A stretch of 64,000 nucleotides of DNA, taken from a virus. Under the pieces are notes generated by a model, which was not told the DNA's origin, ran no database searches, and saw only the letters and a program-made list of their open reading frames with translations. The stretch lies in the IMG/VR virus record IMGVR_UViG_3300029787_004704, positions 1 to 64,000 of that record. The stretch is one strand, 5' to 3'. The position numbers and the translations under genes are program-made. This document shows, one piece after another, positions 38,328-47,103 of this stretch (position 1 is its first letter; the number at the start of each line of letters is the position of its first letter).

Positions 38328-39217
38328 ATGTGCGACCATTGGTTAGTTAAGCCATCATCTAATCTTTGTCGTAGTCTACGCCATGGCACTCCTAGTCTTA
38401 TCTCATCAACGAACCATTCGCAATAACTTAATTTGTTTAACCAGTGTTGTCTGTCGTAATGACGCAATACACTGAGATCAGCATCAAGCGGATTTCCTAC
38501 TTTATAACACAATGAACTTTCATGCACTAGCACAGGCACTCCGGACATAATCGCTTCAATAGCCGGGTTTGAATTATAATTTATCACGCAATATGCAGTA
38601 TCTAATCGTTTGTCAAAATCTACAATATCACCGGACACAAAATTTGGGATGTCTTCTTTTACGTTTGGGTACTTGGTTAATAAAAGTTTTATATCTGATC
38701 TGTGTCTAGGATGTTGTCTTACAATTATTGGTCTGTGACTCTGTGACCTAACGTGTTCAATAGTGTCTTGCAACCATACATCCACAGGACCGCCAGTCCA
38801 TGCTTCTGATTTTGTATTTTGTAAGCAAATGACAATAGGTCCTCCGCCACCCATTTCACGCCATGGCTTTAATGTCAATCCTAGTTTTCTTACTCTGGAG
38901 TCATCTACATGATCAACATCTTGATTAGCAAAATCTGCCTCAGCATTAATTCCGCCGATTCCAATTCTCCATGTTTTATTTCTAATCAATCCACCAACTT
39001 CGATTACAATTATTTGTGCTTTGTTTTTGTAATAATCATAAATTGGTTTACGTCCATACATATTCAACAGCACTGACCATATGACCACAACATCGACTTC
39101 AGGTCTTTTGTCATTTGTGCATACAACATAATCTTCACCTTGAAGTGATTGTATAAATGCATCCATGACAGGTTTACCTGCTTTTGCGGCTGTGTCTTTG
39201 AATACTGCTATTTTCAT
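38324..39217 (-). CDS. Putative capsule/Kdo-type glycosyltransferase
   Basis: 297 aa. The C-terminal half has NYNSNPAIEAIMSGVPVLVH, a GT-B-type donor-binding pattern like that of capsular polysaccharide or Kdo transferases, preceded by PIIVRQHPRHRSD. The N-terminal half shows a Rossmann-like start (MKIAVFKDTAAKAG). With KdsA in the same genome, Kdo transfer is a fair guess. ATGA/overlap coupling on both sides. Confidence 0.6.
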   Translation of the reverse strand: MKIAVFKDTAAKAGKPVMDAFIQSLQGEDYVVCTNDKRPEVDVVVIWSVLLNMYGRKPIYDYYKNKAQIIVIEVGGLIRNKTWRIGIGGINAEADFANQDVDHVDDSRVRKLGLTLKPWREMGGGGPIVICLQNTKSEAWTGGPVDVWLQDTIEHVRSQSHRPIIVRQHPRHRSDIKLLLTKYPNVKEDIPNFVSGDIVDFDKRLDTAYCVINYNSNPAIEAIMSGVPVLVHESSLCYKVGNPLDADLSVLRHYDRQHWLNKLSYCEWFVDEIRLGVPWRRLRQRLDDGLTNQWSHI

Positions 39218-40005
39218 TTCCAGTGATCATGCTCCCATTTTACTTTTAATGACTCTTTACTATTTTTAGCATCTTTTCTGTCACCTTTCAAGTGATCCAT
39301 ATATTCTCCTAATTCTGAATTGACGAAGGGATGCTTAGATCCGCGATATCCTAAAAATCTTCCATCATTAAGATCGTTGTCCAAATACCTTGGTGTTGTG
39401 TCTACCCTGGCCGCATCGTATGTGAAAGAATCTGTAAAGCCTTTAAGATCCATCCAAAGATCTTTGTCATAATATTCTTGCCATCTGTCAAAGAATTTTT
39501 GTGCATGTGGCAGTTCAAGATTGAATGTAATAAATCCTGTTTCGGAGAATCCTTTTTTTGGTCTGCCCAAAAAGGTTGAAAATTTATTGCCAGGTGCTAT
39601 ATGTTCTAACCATGTCATAGGAATGTCCTTGTATGTTACTGTATCAGCATCGACAAATATTAATCTGTCTGTGTTACATTTACTTGCCGCGTCTATCATA
39701 CAAAACACTTTCCATGAAAATCTTACAGCATCATATTCAAATGCTGAACGTAAAGGTTTATCCATACGTGCTTTTATATATTCACTGTTTTTATTGCGGT
39801 CAATAAACTCCTGCAATTTTGGTTGTGTTTCTTTAAGTGTGTAATATTCAGTGTTTGGTGCTTCAATAGATTGCACTAGATCATCAGGATAGTATATTTT
39901 TTTTACTTCTTTCGGCCAATATTTCTCAATTGACTCAATACATCTACGTGCATACACGTTCCAATGTTTTGATCCCCATGTTGTTGTTACTGTAAAACTA
40001 GTCAT
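39214..40005 (-). CDS. Putative glycosyltransferase with DxD motif
   Basis: 263 aa. RLIFVDADTVTYKDIP contains the DxD, flanked by FEYDAVRFSWKVFCM and STFLGRPKKGFSETGF typical of sugar transferases that extend a glycan. Ends overlap both neighbours (4 and 8 nt). CAZy family not certain. Confidence 0.65.
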   Translation of the reverse strand: MTSFTVTTTWGSKHWNVYARRCIESIEKYWPKEVKKIYYPDDLVQSIEAPNTEYYTLKETQPKLQEFIDRNKNSEYIKARMDKPLRSAFEYDAVRFSWKVFCMIDAASKCNTDRLIFVDADTVTYKDIPMTWLEHIAPGNKFSTFLGRPKKGFSETGFITFNLELPHAQKFFDRWQEYYDKDLWMDLKGFTDSFTYDAARVDTTPRYLDNDLNDGRFLGYRGSKHPFVNSELGEYMDHLKGDRKDAKNSKESLKVKWEHDHWK

Positions 40006-40627
40006 TCTTTGTTATAAAATCATGCAAATTTTTTGCAATTAATTCATGTCCTTTTTGATTTGGATGATATTTGTTAGGTTTAATATATTCATTATCTTGA
40101 AATTTTGTAAGTTCTAAAGTTTTGTCATTTGTTTTTGCACCAAACATTTCGGTTGCACTTTGCGGCAAAAATTTCGTTGTGTCGATACCATGATATTTCC
40201 AATCAATATTTGTCCAGCCTTCCATGTAGTAATCTCTATATCCTTTTTGTTGACACATTCTCTGTAGTGCTAGGATTGATATGTTTGCTTTGTGATAATC
40301 CAATTGATCTGATTGCACTTCACCAAAGTAAAATTTTGTTAATGCACTTTTATCTCCTGTTGGTCTTAAAATTTTTGCTTTGTTGTTTTCGAAATACAAA
40401 TACCTTGCAGGATTAGTGATAAAAAATACACATATACAGTCCTCTATTTTTTTCTTCATGAAATCATGTAATTGGATAACCAAAGAATCTATTGTGCTTC
40501 CTTGTTCAGCACAATTAAAAAAATTGTTAGTGTTCAATCTTTCATGTAATAGATCACCAAACGCAAGTTCATGTGATGCAAGTTCAGTACCCACTGGCCA
40601 ACTATCACCAAATACTGCTAGATTCAT
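39998..40627 (-). CDS. SGNH-hydrolase-like protein
   Basis: 209 aa. LAVFGDSWPVGTE (block I) at residue 3 and YHPNQKGHELIAKNL (Asp/His-type end block) near 190. AEQGSTIDSLV fits block II. Fourth SGNH-like gene in the window, here between glycosyltransferase genes, so likely an esterase acting on the glycan. Overlaps its neighbours by 8 and 4 nt. Confidence 0.65.
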   Translation of the reverse strand: MNLAVFGDSWPVGTELASHELAFGDLLHERLNTNNFFNCAEQGSTIDSLVIQLHDFMKKKIEDCICVFFITNPARYLYFENNKAKILRPTGDKSALTKFYFGEVQSDQLDYHKANISILALQRMCQQKGYRDYYMEGWTNIDWKYHGIDTTKFLPQSATEMFGAKTNDKTLELTKFQDNEYIKPNKYHPNQKGHELIAKNLHDFITKND

Positions 40628-41307
40628 TGCATTGCCTTTCTTAATCTTTTAACATCATCTGGAAAGAAACATTCTTTAGTTTTGTTATATAACCATTCGT
40701 CTCTTAATTGCACTGATGATGTTCTTATTCTTTTTGCTGTTGAGTCTTGTGTAATTTTTTTTACTTTAATCATAACATCTTCTAAAAATATATATCTGTT
40801 GACTGCCACAGCAAGATCTTTTGTGTAAGAATCAAGACACCAATGGTGGAATTGTGGCGGCCAAAAATAGCCTAGTGCATCACGCCACTGTCTTGCAATA
40901 GTAGGATGTGGACAAGTTTGATATTCAAGTCCATGCTTTTTGCCAGTTGCTGTGCCAATTGCAAATATTCCATCTGGGTGTCGAGACAGTTGATCTAAAA
41001 ATATTTGATCCCAAGAAGTTGTCACAAACTGTGCATCGTCACCTACCATTTTGTACATCTTACTGTGTTCGCTTTCTGCCAACACATTCCAACTCATTAC
41101 TGTGCTTCTGTCAGGGCCTATGTCAACATGACGCAGATTATGTTTTTTATATTCACCTAATGTAGAATCGTCATCATTGAGATAAAATTTTACTTTAATT
41201 TTGTCAGGCCACTTGGCTGTGTCATATGCAGACTGTTCCATGCGTTTTGCAAGATCGGGACGTCCTCTGCTGGGGCAACATATGGTTATATTAGTTTCTT
41301 TGTCCAT
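40624..41307 (-). CDS. Putative glycosyltransferase (GT2-like)
   Basis: 227 aa. Starts NITICCPSRGRPDLAKRM, followed by VKFYLNDDDSTLGEY and MVGDDAQFVT with acidic pairs where a GT2-type DxD would sit. A basic end follows (KRLRKAMQ). It lies between an SGNH gene and a sugar epimerase gene. Moderate confidence in the class, low in the substrate. Confidence 0.55.
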   Translation of the reverse strand: MDKETNITICCPSRGRPDLAKRMEQSAYDTAKWPDKIKVKFYLNDDDSTLGEYKKHNLRHVDIGPDRSTVMSWNVLAESEHSKMYKMVGDDAQFVTTSWDQIFLDQLSRHPDGIFAIGTATGKKHGLEYQTCPHPTIARQWRDALGYFWPPQFHHWCLDSYTKDLAVAVNRYIFLEDVMIKVKKITQDSTAKRIRTSSVQLRDEWLYNKTKECFFPDDVKRLRKAMQ

Positions 41308-42290
41308 GTGGTTGGCGTATGCTCGTTATCAATTTCTATAGGCAAGGAGTAATTGAATTTTCTTATACCTCTTGTCCTAATGTATTGTAACGTATTTTGT
41401 ATGCCTTCTGCAATAGAAACTTTGGTTTTGTAATTGAAGAATTTTCTTATCTTGTCAGATGAACATGTTGCATATTTTACTTCTTTGGGTCTGCCCGGCA
41501 TGTATTCGTGTTCTCCATTGAAACCAGTTGCATTGGCAGTAAGGTTGGCCAGTTCATTTATAGTAACATAATCCTCATCTGGCCCTATGTTAAAAATTTG
41601 GCCAACTGCAGACTCTTCAAAACAAACTTTATCAAACACCTGTAAAGTGTCATCTATATATGAAAAACATCTTTTCTGTTCACCATCGCCATATATTATG
41701 CAAGGTTTTCCCTGTAAGTTTCTGTGTAAGAATATTGATACAACATTTCTAAATGGATCATCATACACCTGATTAGGCCCATAGATATTATGAGGCACAA
41801 CAATAGTCCAGTCTATTCCGTTTACATCGCACAAACATTTGACAGTGTCCTCGGCCGCAACTTTGGCAATGCCATATGGGTCTTCTGGTTCTGGTTTCAT
41901 ATCTTCTGTAAACGGTGGTTCTTGCTTTCCGTAACGAGCCATGGAACTCATGTATACAAAACGGTTAATCTTGTGCTTTATGGATGCGGATAATACGTTT
42001 ACAGTAGCATCAAATGTGTTTCGTGTGACTAGTACCGGCGACACAACACTTAAGCCTTCGTATGCTGTGCAGGCCGCATGAATTACAAGTTCAAATTTTT
42101 CTTTAGCAAACAACTGGTCGAGTGCTGATTGATCACAGCAATCTATTCGTAGTGTTTGAACTTCTGTGAGGTTGTCATCATATCCGCCCACTCCGTTGTC
42201 TATGCCGATCACTGTGTGGCCTTGATTATGATATCTTTTAGCAAGATGTGAACCTACAAAACCTAGCGAGCCTGTAACTAAAATTTTCAT
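41286..42290 (-). CDS. NAD-dependent sugar epimerase/dehydratase (SDR)
   Basis: 334 aa. Rossmann motif TGSLGFVGSHLAKR (GxxGxxG) at residue 7. The catalytic triad is SSMARYGKQ and DPYGIAKVAAED (Tyr-x3-Lys). C-terminal part is substrate-binding (GPNQVYDDPFRNVVS, RPKEVKYATCSS). Extended SDRs of this type interconvert UDP- or GDP-sugars. Overlaps the methyltransferase gene upstream by 4 nt. Confidence 0.85.
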   Translation of the reverse strand: MKILVTGSLGFVGSHLAKRYHNQGHTVIGIDNGVGGYDDNLTEVQTLRIDCCDQSALDQLFAKEKFELVIHAACTAYEGLSVVSPVLVTRNTFDATVNVLSASIKHKINRFVYMSSMARYGKQEPPFTEDMKPEPEDPYGIAKVAAEDTVKCLCDVNGIDWTIVVPHNIYGPNQVYDDPFRNVVSIFLHRNLQGKPCIIYGDGEQKRCFSYIDDTLQVFDKVCFEESAVGQIFNIGPDEDYVTINELANLTANATGFNGEHEYMPGRPKEVKYATCSSDKIRKFFNYKTKVSIAEGIQNTLQYIRTRGIRKFNYSLPIEIDNEHTPTTWTKKLI

Positions 42291-42832
42291 TCGTACACTC
42301 CTATTGAGGCAACCTGTTGATTAGCAGGACCAAGTATTTCTTCAACTGCTTGTTTGACTCCTGTTGCTCTGTGGAAAAAATCATGAAACAATATTTTTCC
42401 GTCTGAAAGAATGTGTATATTTTTGGTCAATAGTTTCATCCATTCATATGTGTGATTGGCATCAATAAAAATTAAGTCATAAAATTCAGGTAATGGTTTG
42501 TTGTTCAATTCCATCACATAGTTGATTGCATCGGCAGTAACATAATTGATATTGACGTCTACTTTTATATTTTGTTTTGTTTGTAAAATGTTTTCTTCAA
42601 ACACATCTAAAGTTGTGATTGAACCTTTATTTCCTGCGTCGTATTTTGCTTGAGCTATTATGCTTGTTGACAAACCGTGATAAGATCCTAGTTCCAAAAT
42701 GTTATGTGAATTATATGCACACTCATATAGATAATGTGCTTCTATAGGTTGCAACCAACCTTCTATATCTGATTTTATTACACCATTTTCAGTTGGCAAA
42801 TGCAACAGACTTTCGTGGTACTCATTTAACAT
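42287..42832 (-). CDS. Class I SAM methyltransferase
   Basis: 181 aa. NILELGSYHGLSTS near 45 is the SAM motif, with TTLDVFE, FYDLIFIDANHTYEWM and KILFHDFFH downstream. Pattern of Methyltransf_24-type enzymes that often act with sugar genes. Overlaps both neighbours, FkbM upstream and epimerase downstream. Confidence 0.75.
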   Translation of the reverse strand: MLNEYHESLLHLPTENGVIKSDIEGWLQPIEAHYLYECAYNSHNILELGSYHGLSTSIIAQAKYDAGNKGSITTLDVFEENILQTKQNIKVDVNINYVTADAINYVMELNNKPLPEFYDLIFIDANHTYEWMKLLTKNIHILSDGKILFHDFFHRATGVKQAVEEILGPANQQVASIGVYE

Positions 42833-43454
42833 AGATACAGTCTCTGGTCACTTTCACTGCTCTTTTGTATCCAAGTTCTACTAGCAAATCATGACTGTCG
42901 TTCTTTGTGTACCCGTATGCTTCTGAATTCAACACACATCGTTCTATTATGATCACAGGTGAACAACGCTCTAAAGTTTTCCTTGCTCCATTTAGAACAG
43001 GAATTTCAAGTCCTTCTACGTCTATCTTTAATACATCTATTGTGTCGTAGTTGTGTTCGTCCATTGTTTTCAACACAATGTCGCCTTCATCTCCTGGCCA
43101 CACTCTTGTAGATCCTAGATGTTGCTCGATTGCAACAGCAAGTTTGCCTTTGCCTGGTTTGTCTGCAAGGCCATATTCATGCAGTGTAATATTTGATTTG
43201 CTTTCAGTGTTGATTTTAAAACATTCAATATTGTAATCAGCAGGTTCAAATGCTGTAACTTGTTCGAAGATGTCAGCATAATAGTTTGCCCATCTTCCGA
43301 CATTACCGCCAACATCTATCATGTGCGATCTTCCTTGAGTCAGTTTCAATACTTGTTCATGAATTTTGTTGTCGTGTTCTTTGACATTGCCGCCTACGTG
43401 GTGGACTGGATCGTCACCATCTGGAATATAATAACCGTCTTCTAGAAGTTTCAT
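42822..43454 (-). CDS. FkbM-family methyltransferase (second copy)
   Basis: 210 aa. HMIDVGGNVGRWANYY near 45, AFEPADYN, and IDVLKIDVEGLEIPVLNGA match the family. Related to the gene at 199-810 but not a recent duplicate. Between two sugar-gene neighbours, so methylation of a sugar is the natural guess. Confidence 0.85.
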   Translation of the reverse strand: MKLLEDGYYIPDGDDPVHHVGGNVKEHDNKIHEQVLKLTQGRSHMIDVGGNVGRWANYYADIFEQVTAFEPADYNIECFKINTESKSNITLHEYGLADKPGKGKLAVAIEQHLGSTRVWPGDEGDIVLKTMDEHNYDTIDVLKIDVEGLEIPVLNGARKTLERCSPVIIIERCVLNSEAYGYTKNDSHDLLVELGYKRAVKVTRDCIYVK

Positions 43455-44173
43455 CTAAGTTTTGTATCCATCACATTTACTTTTGGTTCCCAACCTAAAG
43501 CTCTCAATTTCGATGATGGTAAAACATTAGATTCTAATTCAAAATCTTCTCCGTCTGTTACTGGCACGTCGAAGCCATTTTTTGCAACCAGTTGATCCAC
43601 TTTGAATGCAATTCCACAACCACATTCAAACACACCTTTTTCATCTGGATTGTCTATTATGGTTTGTATAGCATTCACAACATCTGCAACATTTATAAAA
43701 TCTCTAGTGTGTGTAGTTGCATATTTTACTATGCCCAATTTGATCTTTGATATCAGCATAGTGTCTCTTGCTCCATCTCCCCACACAGTTGAAAAACGTA
43801 ATCCAACTGATTTTTTAGGAGCCATAAATTCATCCACATACTTGGATAGTGCATATGGATTTCTATGCCATTCTAAACAAGCAGATGACGATGCGTAAAT
43901 TACTCTGATGTTGTGTTCATCACACTGCTCAAACACTTTCCTACATTTAACCACATTTTCGTTCCAATACAAATTAGGATTTTTAAAACTTTCTCGTATG
44001 TCTGCTTTGGCAGCTAGATGTATGCAAAGATCTGATTTAGGATCAATGTCAAAGTTGGCAATGTCTTTGTTGATTAACAAATCCCAACAGTCTACTGTAT
44101 GTCCATTTGCTTCTAAATGATTACGCAGATGTGTGCCAATAAAACCATGTGATCCTGTAAGTGTGATGTGCAT
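43451..44173 (-). CDS. NAD-dependent epimerase/dehydratase (short SDR)
   Basis: 240 aa. TGSHGFIGTHLRNHLE (GxxGxxG) begins the protein. SSSACLEW and NPYALSKYVDEF give the Ser and Tyr-x3-Lys catalytic pair, and FINVADVVNAIQTI is the typical late helix. Shorter than the other SDR at 41286, lacking part of the C-terminal domain. Would edit a nucleotide sugar. Confidence 0.8.
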   Translation of the reverse strand: MHITLTGSHGFIGTHLRNHLEANGHTVDCWDLLINKDIANFDIDPKSDLCIHLAAKADIRESFKNPNLYWNENVVKCRKVFEQCDEHNIRVIYASSSACLEWHRNPYALSKYVDEFMAPKKSVGLRFSTVWGDGARDTMLISKIKLGIVKYATTHTRDFINVADVVNAIQTIIDNPDEKGVFECGCGIAFKVDQLVAKNGFDVPVTDGEDFELESNVLPSSKLRALGWEPKVNVMDTKLR

Positions 44174-44177
44174 ACGT

Positions 44178-44810
44178 CTATATATAGAAGTTTCTGTTGG
44201 ACGTTAATGATTCTTGATTGTTCACTTTGACTGCTCTTGGAGTCACCACTTGTATGTTACAGTATAGATCTTTCACAAACATGTCAGCGGCAGTCAGACC
44301 TTCTTCATATGCTCCACGTATTAACCGTTCAGCAGTTTTTGGTTTGATTACGTATCCATAGGTGCCTTGTAATTGTTGTTGTCCTTTGCGATAATGTTCT
44401 AGTTTTTGTATGCTAGGTTCTTGTCCTAGATCAGGATCAGGCTCGACAAATCGGTGTTTGTCCAAATGTAGTAGTTCATCAAACGGTGTTTTGTATGAGT
44501 CTGATACCACAATAGAATCGTGTTCAAGTATGACCACTGTTTCATCTAGTTCAACACATTTTTTCCACATTTCCAAATGTGAAATCATGCATCCTCTGAC
44601 ACCACCTTTATTCCATTTTATTTTGTATAACTTTGGCCCGGGAAAATATGGTTGTAAATTTTCTCGTTTGATATATTCATCTGCACGTGAAGGTGTGTAC
44701 CCTTCAAACATCTCAGCGTCTAGGCCATGTGCTTTAGCACTGACCATTGCGTCAATAGCTGGTTGATGTGTGCTTTCAACTTCTCTTAAAAATAATACAA
44801 ACGCTTTCAT
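44178..44810 (-). CDS. GT25-like glycosyltransferase
   Basis: 210 aa. GVRGCMISHLEMWKKC and VVILEHDSIV are the GT25 (lipooligosaccharide galactosyltransferase-type) pattern, where the usual ExDD reads EHDS. GTYGYVIKPKTAERLI is a further typical segment. Adds a hexose to a glycan; acceptor unknown. Start overlaps the GIY-YIG gene by 4 nt. Confidence 0.75.
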   Translation of the reverse strand: MKAFVLFLREVESTHQPAIDAMVSAKAHGLDAEMFEGYTPSRADEYIKRENLQPYFPGPKLYKIKWNKGGVRGCMISHLEMWKKCVELDETVVILEHDSIVVSDSYKTPFDELLHLDKHRFVEPDPDLGQEPSIQKLEHYRKGQQQLQGTYGYVIKPKTAERLIRGAYEEGLTAADMFVKDLYCNIQVVTPRAVKVNNQESLTSNRNFYI

Positions 44811-45220
44811 TTTTTGATAACGGACCCATGTACTCTTACTCTTATGTGGCCGTTGTAGTAATCATCTGATTCAAGTACACCTCTAGCAAACTGTTCTTTT
44901 GCTTCAAGATAATTGCATTCGCCTTTAGATTTGCATAGATGAATTATTTCTCTTTTGAATTTTTCTTTGCCTAGTTTGTTTACATCTTCGATCAGCAAGT
45001 CACTCGAACCATAATAATCTTGCCAGTCACTTTCTACTGTGTGTCTGCGTTTATTTTTTCTGCCTTTGAGAGGTGGTCTTGACCTTTTGAATTTTGCCAA
45101 TTTCTTCCCCACGTACATTCTACCTGTTGTGGTGTTGGTTATGAGATATACAAATCCCACTACACCGTCTGGTAATGTTTCTACTAGTTCTCCTTGATAT
45201 GTCCAATTGACTTTTGTCAT
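44807..45220 (-). CDS. GIY-YIG-type endonuclease
   Basis: 137 aa. GFVYLITNTTTGRMYVGKK (residues 22-40) is the GIY-YIG nuclease signature in a VYL...YVG form. The rest is basic (KRSRPPLKGRKNKRRH) and ends in a charged helix. A free-standing or repair-type nuclease, possibly mobile. No intron was seen around it. It begins the leftward sugar-gene run. Confidence 0.7.
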   Translation of the reverse strand: MTKVNWTYQGELVETLPDGVVGFVYLITNTTTGRMYVGKKLAKFKRSRPPLKGRKNKRRHTVESDWQDYYGSSDLLIEDVNKLGKEKFKREIIHLCKSKGECNYLEAKEQFARGVLESDDYYNGHIRVRVHGSVIKK

Positions 45221-45242
45221 GCTTTATTTTATTATATACTAT

Positions 45243-45776
45243 ATGCATGATGCCACACAACCAGTAATCGATAGTATTCTCCAGTGGATGGAAAAGTTTG
45301 TAGAAGTACCACATCCATCATTTGGTAACATGCCTCCATGTCCTTATGCACGGCAATACCGAGTGCAAGACAAGATTAAAATTGTTGAAGCACCGGTCAA
45401 TACCAAAGGCAATCCGCCCGATATTTGGGAGACTGCTGAACAAGTGTTTGAAACATGGAACGATGACTTTGAAGCCATCATTGTGGCACGTGAAAACGTG
45501 GCCCGTCGATATAATAGTGCAGAAATGTTATCGGCTCGAATAAAAGAATTAAATGACAAATACAAATCAAACGATTTAGTGGCCCTGGAAGATCATCCAA
45601 TGGATCCCGAAGTGATTGACGGCGTACAAATGAACCATGGCGGTTTAATTCTTGTTGTAATACAACGTTTGAGCAAGATAAACAAACACTCAGAGATGCT
45701 CAAAGGTGGAGAATACTACGATAAATGGTCGCAAGAAAATTTGGATGATGTTGTAAATTGGCGGTTTAAGAAATAG
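45243..45776 (+). CDS. Conserved hypothetical protein (177 aa)
   Basis: 177 aa from the ATG at 45243, which begins MHDATQPVIDSILQW; the upstream start would overlap the promoter region. A Cys/His-rich N-terminal segment FGNMPPCPYARQYR may bind metal. The remainder is mixed alpha/beta. Not recognised. Ends convergently over the 62-aa gene by 11 nt. Confidence 0.55.
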   Translation: MHDATQPVIDSILQWMEKFVEVPHPSFGNMPPCPYARQYRVQDKIKIVEAPVNTKGNPPDIWETAEQVFETWNDDFEAIIVARENVARRYNSAEMLSARIKELNDKYKSNDLVALEDHPMDPEVIDGVQMNHGGLILVVIQRLSKINKHSEMLKGGEYYDKWSQENLDDVVNWRFKK

Positions 45777-45954
45777 ACCTCAATGCTTCTAATTTGTCCA
45801 TAGCTGTTGCTAATACATCCAATTTCTTTTCAGCAGTGGCAACATAATCAATATGTTCTGCAACACCTATCTGCTTTTCTAAAAAAATATTAAGATCTGC
45901 TTTGGCAACTTCTATATCACCTTCTAGTTTTTTTATCAATGCTTGTTTAATCAT
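45766..45954 (-). CDS. Coiled-coil small protein (62 aa)
   Basis: 62 aa, almost entirely helical with heptad-like hydrophobics (LIKKLEGDIEVAKADLNIFLEK). AAAAGGAG sits before the ATG. No function recognised. Confidence 0.55.
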   Translation of the reverse strand: MIKQALIKKLEGDIEVAKADLNIFLEKQIGVAEHIDYVATAEKKLDVLATAMDKLEALRSIS

Positions 45955-46006
45955 TTTATCTCCTTTTTGCTATTGCATACTATTTGCAATACGTTATTCA
46001 TAAGAA

Positions 46007-46027
46007 AAGGAAACACAAGGTTTCCTT
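46007..46027 (-). terminator. Intrinsic terminator after 46044-46721
   Basis: On the minus strand an 8-bp stem AAGGAAAC/GTTTCCTT with a 5-nt loop is followed by TTTTCTT. It lies about 20 nt after the stop at 46044, the expected place for ending that gene. Confidence 0.65.
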
Positions 46028-46043
46028 CTTACTGCTACTTATA

Positions 46044-46721
46044 TTAGAATGTTATCTTAAAGTCAATATCTTTTTGTATTGCCGAATTGTATGCATCTTT
46101 ATCATCACTCCACCCTGATCCAGTCCACCATTCAAATCCAGGAATGGATGCTTTCCATTTGCATGACTTGTCGTAACTGGCTCCTAGATAGAACCATTCA
46201 TAACCTAGTTCATGTGCATGATGTATTTCGTGCCACAGACTGTATTTGCCCAGTTGCAGTTTGAAGTCAGCATAGTTCCACGCCATTTGCCAGTTGTCTA
46301 GACTGTTGATATACGTGGTCCATATGGAGAATCCTATAAGATCATTTTTCAATCTGTACAACCACACAGTGTCTGCATGACCAATATCCTCCAGTGGGTT
46401 TGGTTCCAACATGGTGTAACCGTGATGATCAAGATATGCTTCATATATCGGCATCAATTGAGGCATCATTAATTTTGCTTCTAGACCATAAATTTTTTCA
46501 GCAATTATGTCAGGATCAGTTTTTGGTTTCTTTGCTTTTTTTATAAATCTGTCTATGTTGATTCTAACAGCACGAACTTGTTGCCATGCATCTTCTAATT
46601 GTATAAAACCTTGTGCCAATGCTTCGTCTGATTCTTGGGGGTGTACGTCTGCCCACACTTTCATGAACTGTATGTCTTGTTGATCTAGTTTGCCAAATAA
46701 ATGTTCATACCAAATTTTCAT
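46044..46721 (-). CDS. GNAT-like acyltransferase
   Basis: About 225 aa from the ATG at 46721. The inner start is chosen because the next gene on the other strand begins at 46739. The late WHEIHHAHELGYEWFYLGA and CKWKASIPGFEWW resemble the end of acyl- or aminoacyl-transferases of the GNAT fold. A central DTVWLYRLKNDLIGFSIW strand pair supports this. Substrate unknown. It ends at a clear intrinsic terminator. Confidence 0.5.
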   Translation of the reverse strand: MKIWYEHLFGKLDQQDIQFMKVWADVHPQESDEALAQGFIQLEDAWQQVRAVRINIDRFIKKAKKPKTDPDIIAEKIYGLEAKLMMPQLMPIYEAYLDHHGYTMLEPNPLEDIGHADTVWLYRLKNDLIGFSIWTTYINSLDNWQMAWNYADFKLQLGKYSLWHEIHHAHELGYEWFYLGASYDKSCKWKASIPGFEWWTGSGWSDDKDAYNSAIQKDIDFKITF

Positions 46722-46738
46722 GTGTAAGTATCCTGTAT

Positions 46739-47086
46739 ATGGATATCTATCACATTTTTGCAGATCATCACCCTGAAGTGGATTCTTATGAATTCGCTGA
46801 CAAGATGAGATCATTTTTAGATGGCATGGTGAGTTTAGGAAAAATGCAAAATTACAGATTAACCAGAGCCAAACTAGGCTTCCGTTCTATGGACCTTCCA
46901 GAGTTTCATGTCATGATGGAATTTGTAAACATGCAACAACTGGATGATGCTATGACTTCTGTGTTACGCAACGAAAAAAGTATTGATGAAAAACATGTCA
47001 ACTTCAATCAATTGGTTGATAGTGAAACCATACAACATTTTCTATATAGAGACTTTCCGGATCAGATCGACGACAGCAAATCTTAG
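46739..47086 (+). CDS. Small conserved hypothetical (115 aa), ferredoxin-like fold
   Basis: 115 aa. YRLTRAKLGFRSMDLPEFHVMMEFVNMQQLD has the beta-alpha-beta layout of small dimeric alpha+beta proteins, which often bind small ligands. The first part, YHIFADHHPEVDSYEF, begins a strand. Unknown role. It diverges from the GNAT-like gene. Confidence 0.55.
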   Translation: MDIYHIFADHHPEVDSYEFADKMRSFLDGMVSLGKMQNYRLTRAKLGFRSMDLPEFHVMMEFVNMQQLDDAMTSVLRNEKSIDEKHVNFNQLVDSETIQHFLYRDFPDQIDDSKS

Positions 47087-47103
47087 GTCGGTATAATATA
47101 GTT

